Both the position numbers and the translations under genes were made by a program. DNA of 46,194 nt from positions 1 to 46,194 of the forward strand of contig CALXVZ010000008.1 of assembly GCA_944392235.1 (NCBI GenBank), given 5' to 3'. Under the pieces are notes generated by a model. The model was not told the DNA's origin. It did no database searches and was given only the letters and a program-made list of their open reading frames with translations. The first letter of the stretch is position 1, and every line of letters begins with the position of its first letter. Source of the DNA: an uncultured Alphaproteobacteria bacterium (GTDB lineage: Bacteria; Pseudomonadota; Alphaproteobacteria; RF32; CAG-239). Positions 43,914-46,194 of the stretch are shown here, in pieces.

Positions 43914-45989
43914 ATGGCTCGTACACATTCTTTACAAATGTATAGAAATATCGGTATCATGGCTCATATTGATGCCGGTAAAACCACAACAACTGAGCGT
44001 ATTTTGTACTATACGGGTGTAAACCATAAAATTGGTGAAACTCACGATGGTGCAGCTACGATGGACTGGATGGAACAAGAACAAGAACGCGGTATTACTA
44101 TTACTTCCGCTGCTACTACTTGTTATTGGAAAGGTTATCGTGTTAACATCATTGATACTCCGGGTCACGTTGACTTTACTGTTGAAGTTGAACGTTCTTT
44201 GCGTGTATTAGATGGTGCTATTACCGTATTCGACTCTGTTGCTGGTGTTGAACCTCAGTCTGAAACAGTTTGGCGTCAAGCTGATAAATATAATGTTCCG
44301 AGAATCTGCTTCTGTAATAAAATGGACAGAATCGGTGCTAATTTCTATCGCTGCTTGGATATGATTGTTGACCGCTTAGGGGCTAGACCTTTGGCCTTGC
44401 AATTGCCAATCGGTGCTGAAGCTGAATTTCAGGGTGTGATTGATTTACTTAATATGAAAGCTATCGTTTATACTGGCGATACAGCTGATGCTCCGGTTAA
44501 TGTTACGGATATCCCAGCTGAATTGAAAGATAAAGCTGAAGAATATCATGCTAAATTGGTTGAAACTGCCGTTGAAATGGATGACCAGGCTATGGAAGAC
44601 TATTTCGAAGGTAAGGAAATTTCTATCGATACTTTGAAAAAATGTATTCGTAAAGGTACATTGAGCATGTCTTTTGTTCCTGTTTTGTGCGGAACAGCTT
44701 TCAGAAATAAAGGTGTTCAACCTTTGTTGGATGCAGTTGTTGATTATTTGCCTTCTCCTCTCGATTTGCCGGATGTTGAAGGTGTTAAACCGGGAACAGA
44801 AGAAGTTGTTACTCGTAAGGCTGATGATAATCAACCTTTAGCTGCGTTGGCTTTTAAAATTATGAATGACCCATTTGTTGGTTCACTTACTTTTACTCGT
44901 ATCTATTCTGGTACTATTAATGCTGGTTCTTATATCTATAACTCTGTTAAAGATAAAAAAGAAAGAATCGGTCGTATGCTTTTGATGCATGCTAATAAAC
45001 GTGATGATATTAAAGAAGCTTATGCTGGTGATATTATTGCTTTGGCAGGTCTTAAAGATACTACTACTGGTGATACTTTGTGTGATTCAAGCAATCCTAT
45101 TGTTTTGGAAAATATGGTGTTCCCAGATCCTGTTATCGAATTGGCTGTTGAACCTAAAACTAAAGCTGATGTTGAAAAAATGGGATTGGCTCTTTCTCGT
45201 TTGGCTATGGAAGATCCTTCTTTCAAAGTTTCTTCAGATCCAGATTCAGGACAAACTATTATTAAAGGTATGGGTGAATTGCACTTGGATATTATTGTTG
45301 ATCGTTTGCGTCGTGAATTTAAAGTCGATGCAAATGTAGGTAATCCTCAAGTTGCTTATCGTGAAACAATTACTAAACCTTGCGATATTGAATATACTCA
45401 CAAGAAACAATCTGGTGGTGCTGGTCAATTCGCTAAAGTTAAAATTAAATTTGAACCAATGGAAGGTTATACAGGTTTTGAATTTAATAACACTGTTGTT
45501 GGTGGTAATGTTCCGAAGGAATATATCCCTGGTGTTGAAAAAGGTTTACGCTCTGCTATGGATGCTGGTGTTTTAGCTGGTTACCCTGTAACAGGTGTTA
45601 AATGTACACTTTATGATGGTGCATATCACGAAGTTGACTCTAATGTTATGTGCTTCGAAATTGCTGCTAGAGCAGCTTTCAGAGAAGGTATGCGTCAAGC
45701 TGCAGCTGTTTTGCTTGAACCTATTATGAAGGTTGAAGTTGTTACTCCGGAAGAATATATGGGTGATATTATCGGTGACTTGAACTCAAGACGTGGTTTG
45801 GTTAACGGTATGGATCAGCGTGGTAATGCTCGCGTTGTTGATGCTCATGTTCCTTTAGCTAATATGTTTGGCTATGTAAACACTTTACGTTCCTTGTCTC
45901 AGGGGCGTGCTCAGTTTACTATGATTTTTGACCATTATGCTGAAGTTCCGAGAGAAGTTGCTGAAACTATTAAAGCTAAAAATGCTTAG
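43914..45989 (+). CDS. fusA: Translation elongation factor G
   Basis: EF-G is the GTPase that drives translocation. The G domain has [15 protein letters not shown] (P loop), RGITITSAA (switch I), DTPGHVDFT (G3) and NKMDRIGA (G4). Domains II-V follow, with [17 protein letters not shown] and the C-terminal [19 protein letters not shown] signature. Length 691 is standard for the bacterial canonical form. It starts 21 bp after rpsG with an AGGAAA site. Confidence 0.98.
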   Translation: MARTHSLQMYRNIGIMAHIDAGKTTTTERILYYTGVNHKIGETHDGAATMDWMEQEQERGITITSAATTCYWKGYRVNIIDTPGHVDFTVEVERSLRVLDGAITVFDSVAGVEPQSETVWRQADKYNVPRICFCNKMDRIGANFYRCLDMIVDRLGARPLALQLPIGAEAEFQGVIDLLNMKAIVYTGDTADAPVNVTDIPAELKDKAEEYHAKLVETAVEMDDQAMEDYFEGKEISIDTLKKCIRKGTLSMSFVPVLCGTAFRNKGVQPLLDAVVDYLPSPLDLPDVEGVKPGTEEVVTRKADDNQPLAALAFKIMNDPFVGSLTFTRIYSGTINAGSYIYNSVKDKKERIGRMLLMHANKRDDIKEAYAGDIIALAGLKDTTTGDTLCDSSNPIVLENMVFPDPVIELAVEPKTKADVEKMGLALSRLAMEDPSFKVSSDPDSGQTIIKGMGELHLDIIVDRLRREFKVDANVGNPQVAYRETITKPCDIEYTHKKQSGGAGQFAKVKIKFEPMEGYTGFEFNNTVVGGNVPKEYIPGVEKGLRSAMDAGVLAGYPVTGVKCTLYDGAYHEVDSNVMCFEIAARAAFREGMRQAAAVLLEPIMKVEVVTPEEYMGDIIGDLNSRRGLVNGMDQRGNARVVDAHVPLANMFGYVNTLRSLSQGRAQFTMIFDHYAEVPREVAETIKAKNA

Positions 45990-45998
45990 TATTTAATT

Positions 45999-46028
45999 GG
46001 AGTGCTACTCCTTGTGTGTGGCACTCCT
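45999..46028 (+). promoter_or_regulatory. fusA-tuf intercistronic hairpin
   Basis: GGAGTGC and GCACTCC form a 7-bp stem with a 14-nt loop, 10 bp after the fusA stop. The sequence after it is not a clean T tract, so it may act as a weak terminator or an mRNA-stabilising element between fusA and tuf. Confidence 0.45.
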
Positions 46029-46117
46029 ATATCGGATTTTCTTGTTGGGAAGAATTTTCCGTATTTTTAATGTTTATAATGAAAATCTTTTTGTTGATAT
46101 TTTAGGAGAAGATTAAG

Positions 46118-46194
46118 ATGGCAAAAGAGAAGTTTGAACGCAGTAAGCCACACTGCAACATTGGTACTATCGGTCACGTTGACCATGGTAAAAC
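46118..46194 (+). CDS. tuf: Elongation factor Tu (5' part only)
   Basis: The window ends inside the gene. The 25 visible residues are MAKEKFERSKPHCNIGTIGH then VDHGK, the EF-Tu N-terminus with the first part of the P loop. AGGAGA precedes ATG 46118. The gene follows fusA by 128 bp. Confidence 0.97.
   Translation, partial: MAKEKFERSKPHCNIGTIGHVDHGK

Overview
The window is an AT-rich, gene-dense bacterial chromosome segment. The core genes look alphaproteobacterial: a dksA-maf-rng-yacG run, a CxxT/CxxA-type DksA, family 5 uracil-DNA glycosylase, PhoR-like kinase and the rpsL-rpsG-fusA-tuf (str) operon. kdsA, a DsbD/ScsB protein, an outer-membrane barrel and an MdoB-like transferase indicate a Gram-negative envelope with LPS. 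My inference is an uncultured low-GC, probably host-associated alphaproteobacterium; no rRNA is present to settle this. I see no insertion sequence, phage, integrase or CRISPR array.

Layout. (1) 1-7946 (-) is one uninterrupted reading frame of at least 2648 codons, running off the left edge. It starts at a TTG and encodes a signal peptide, a short ankyrin-like stretch, a Gly/Ala-rich hydrophobic segment and then over 2400 residues of cysteine-rich repeats. These repeats use a ~37-residue module combined mostly into ~111-residue units with about 12 Cys each. Its promoter region carries tandem 12-bp repeats. (2) 8269-10548 (+): M20 peptidase, pentapeptide-repeat protein and a small helical protein. 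(3) 10631-13056 (-): dksA, maf, RNase G/E and yacG. (4) 13192-19152: an orphan pseudopilin, small membrane protein, degenerate M16 peptidase, VanX-like dipeptidase, unknown duplicated-motif protein and TPR protein. (5) 19245-26786 (+): LonB-like protease, unknown protein, kdsA, recO and parC. (6) 26842-28867: a second orphan pseudopilin preceded by a strongly structured, terminator-ended RNA candidate, a possible microprotein, and pheA. (7) 29003-38070: unknown lipoprotein-like membrane protein, PhoR-like kinase, mutS, a periplasmic binding protein-DsbD pair and an outer-membrane barrel. (8) 38259-42515: UDG, MdoB-like sulfatase-fold transferase, ssb and an alpha/beta-hydrolase-like protein. 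(9) tRNA-Arg(TCT), then the str operon, with tuf cut by the right edge.

Most genes are housekeeping. The striking parts concern the envelope: the giant Cys-rich secreted protein, two pseudopilins far from any assembly genes, and a DsbD-family reductant importer. Whether these act together is inference. The best candidates for undescribed biology are the giant repeat protein with its promoter repeats, and the structured RNA at about 27483-27711.
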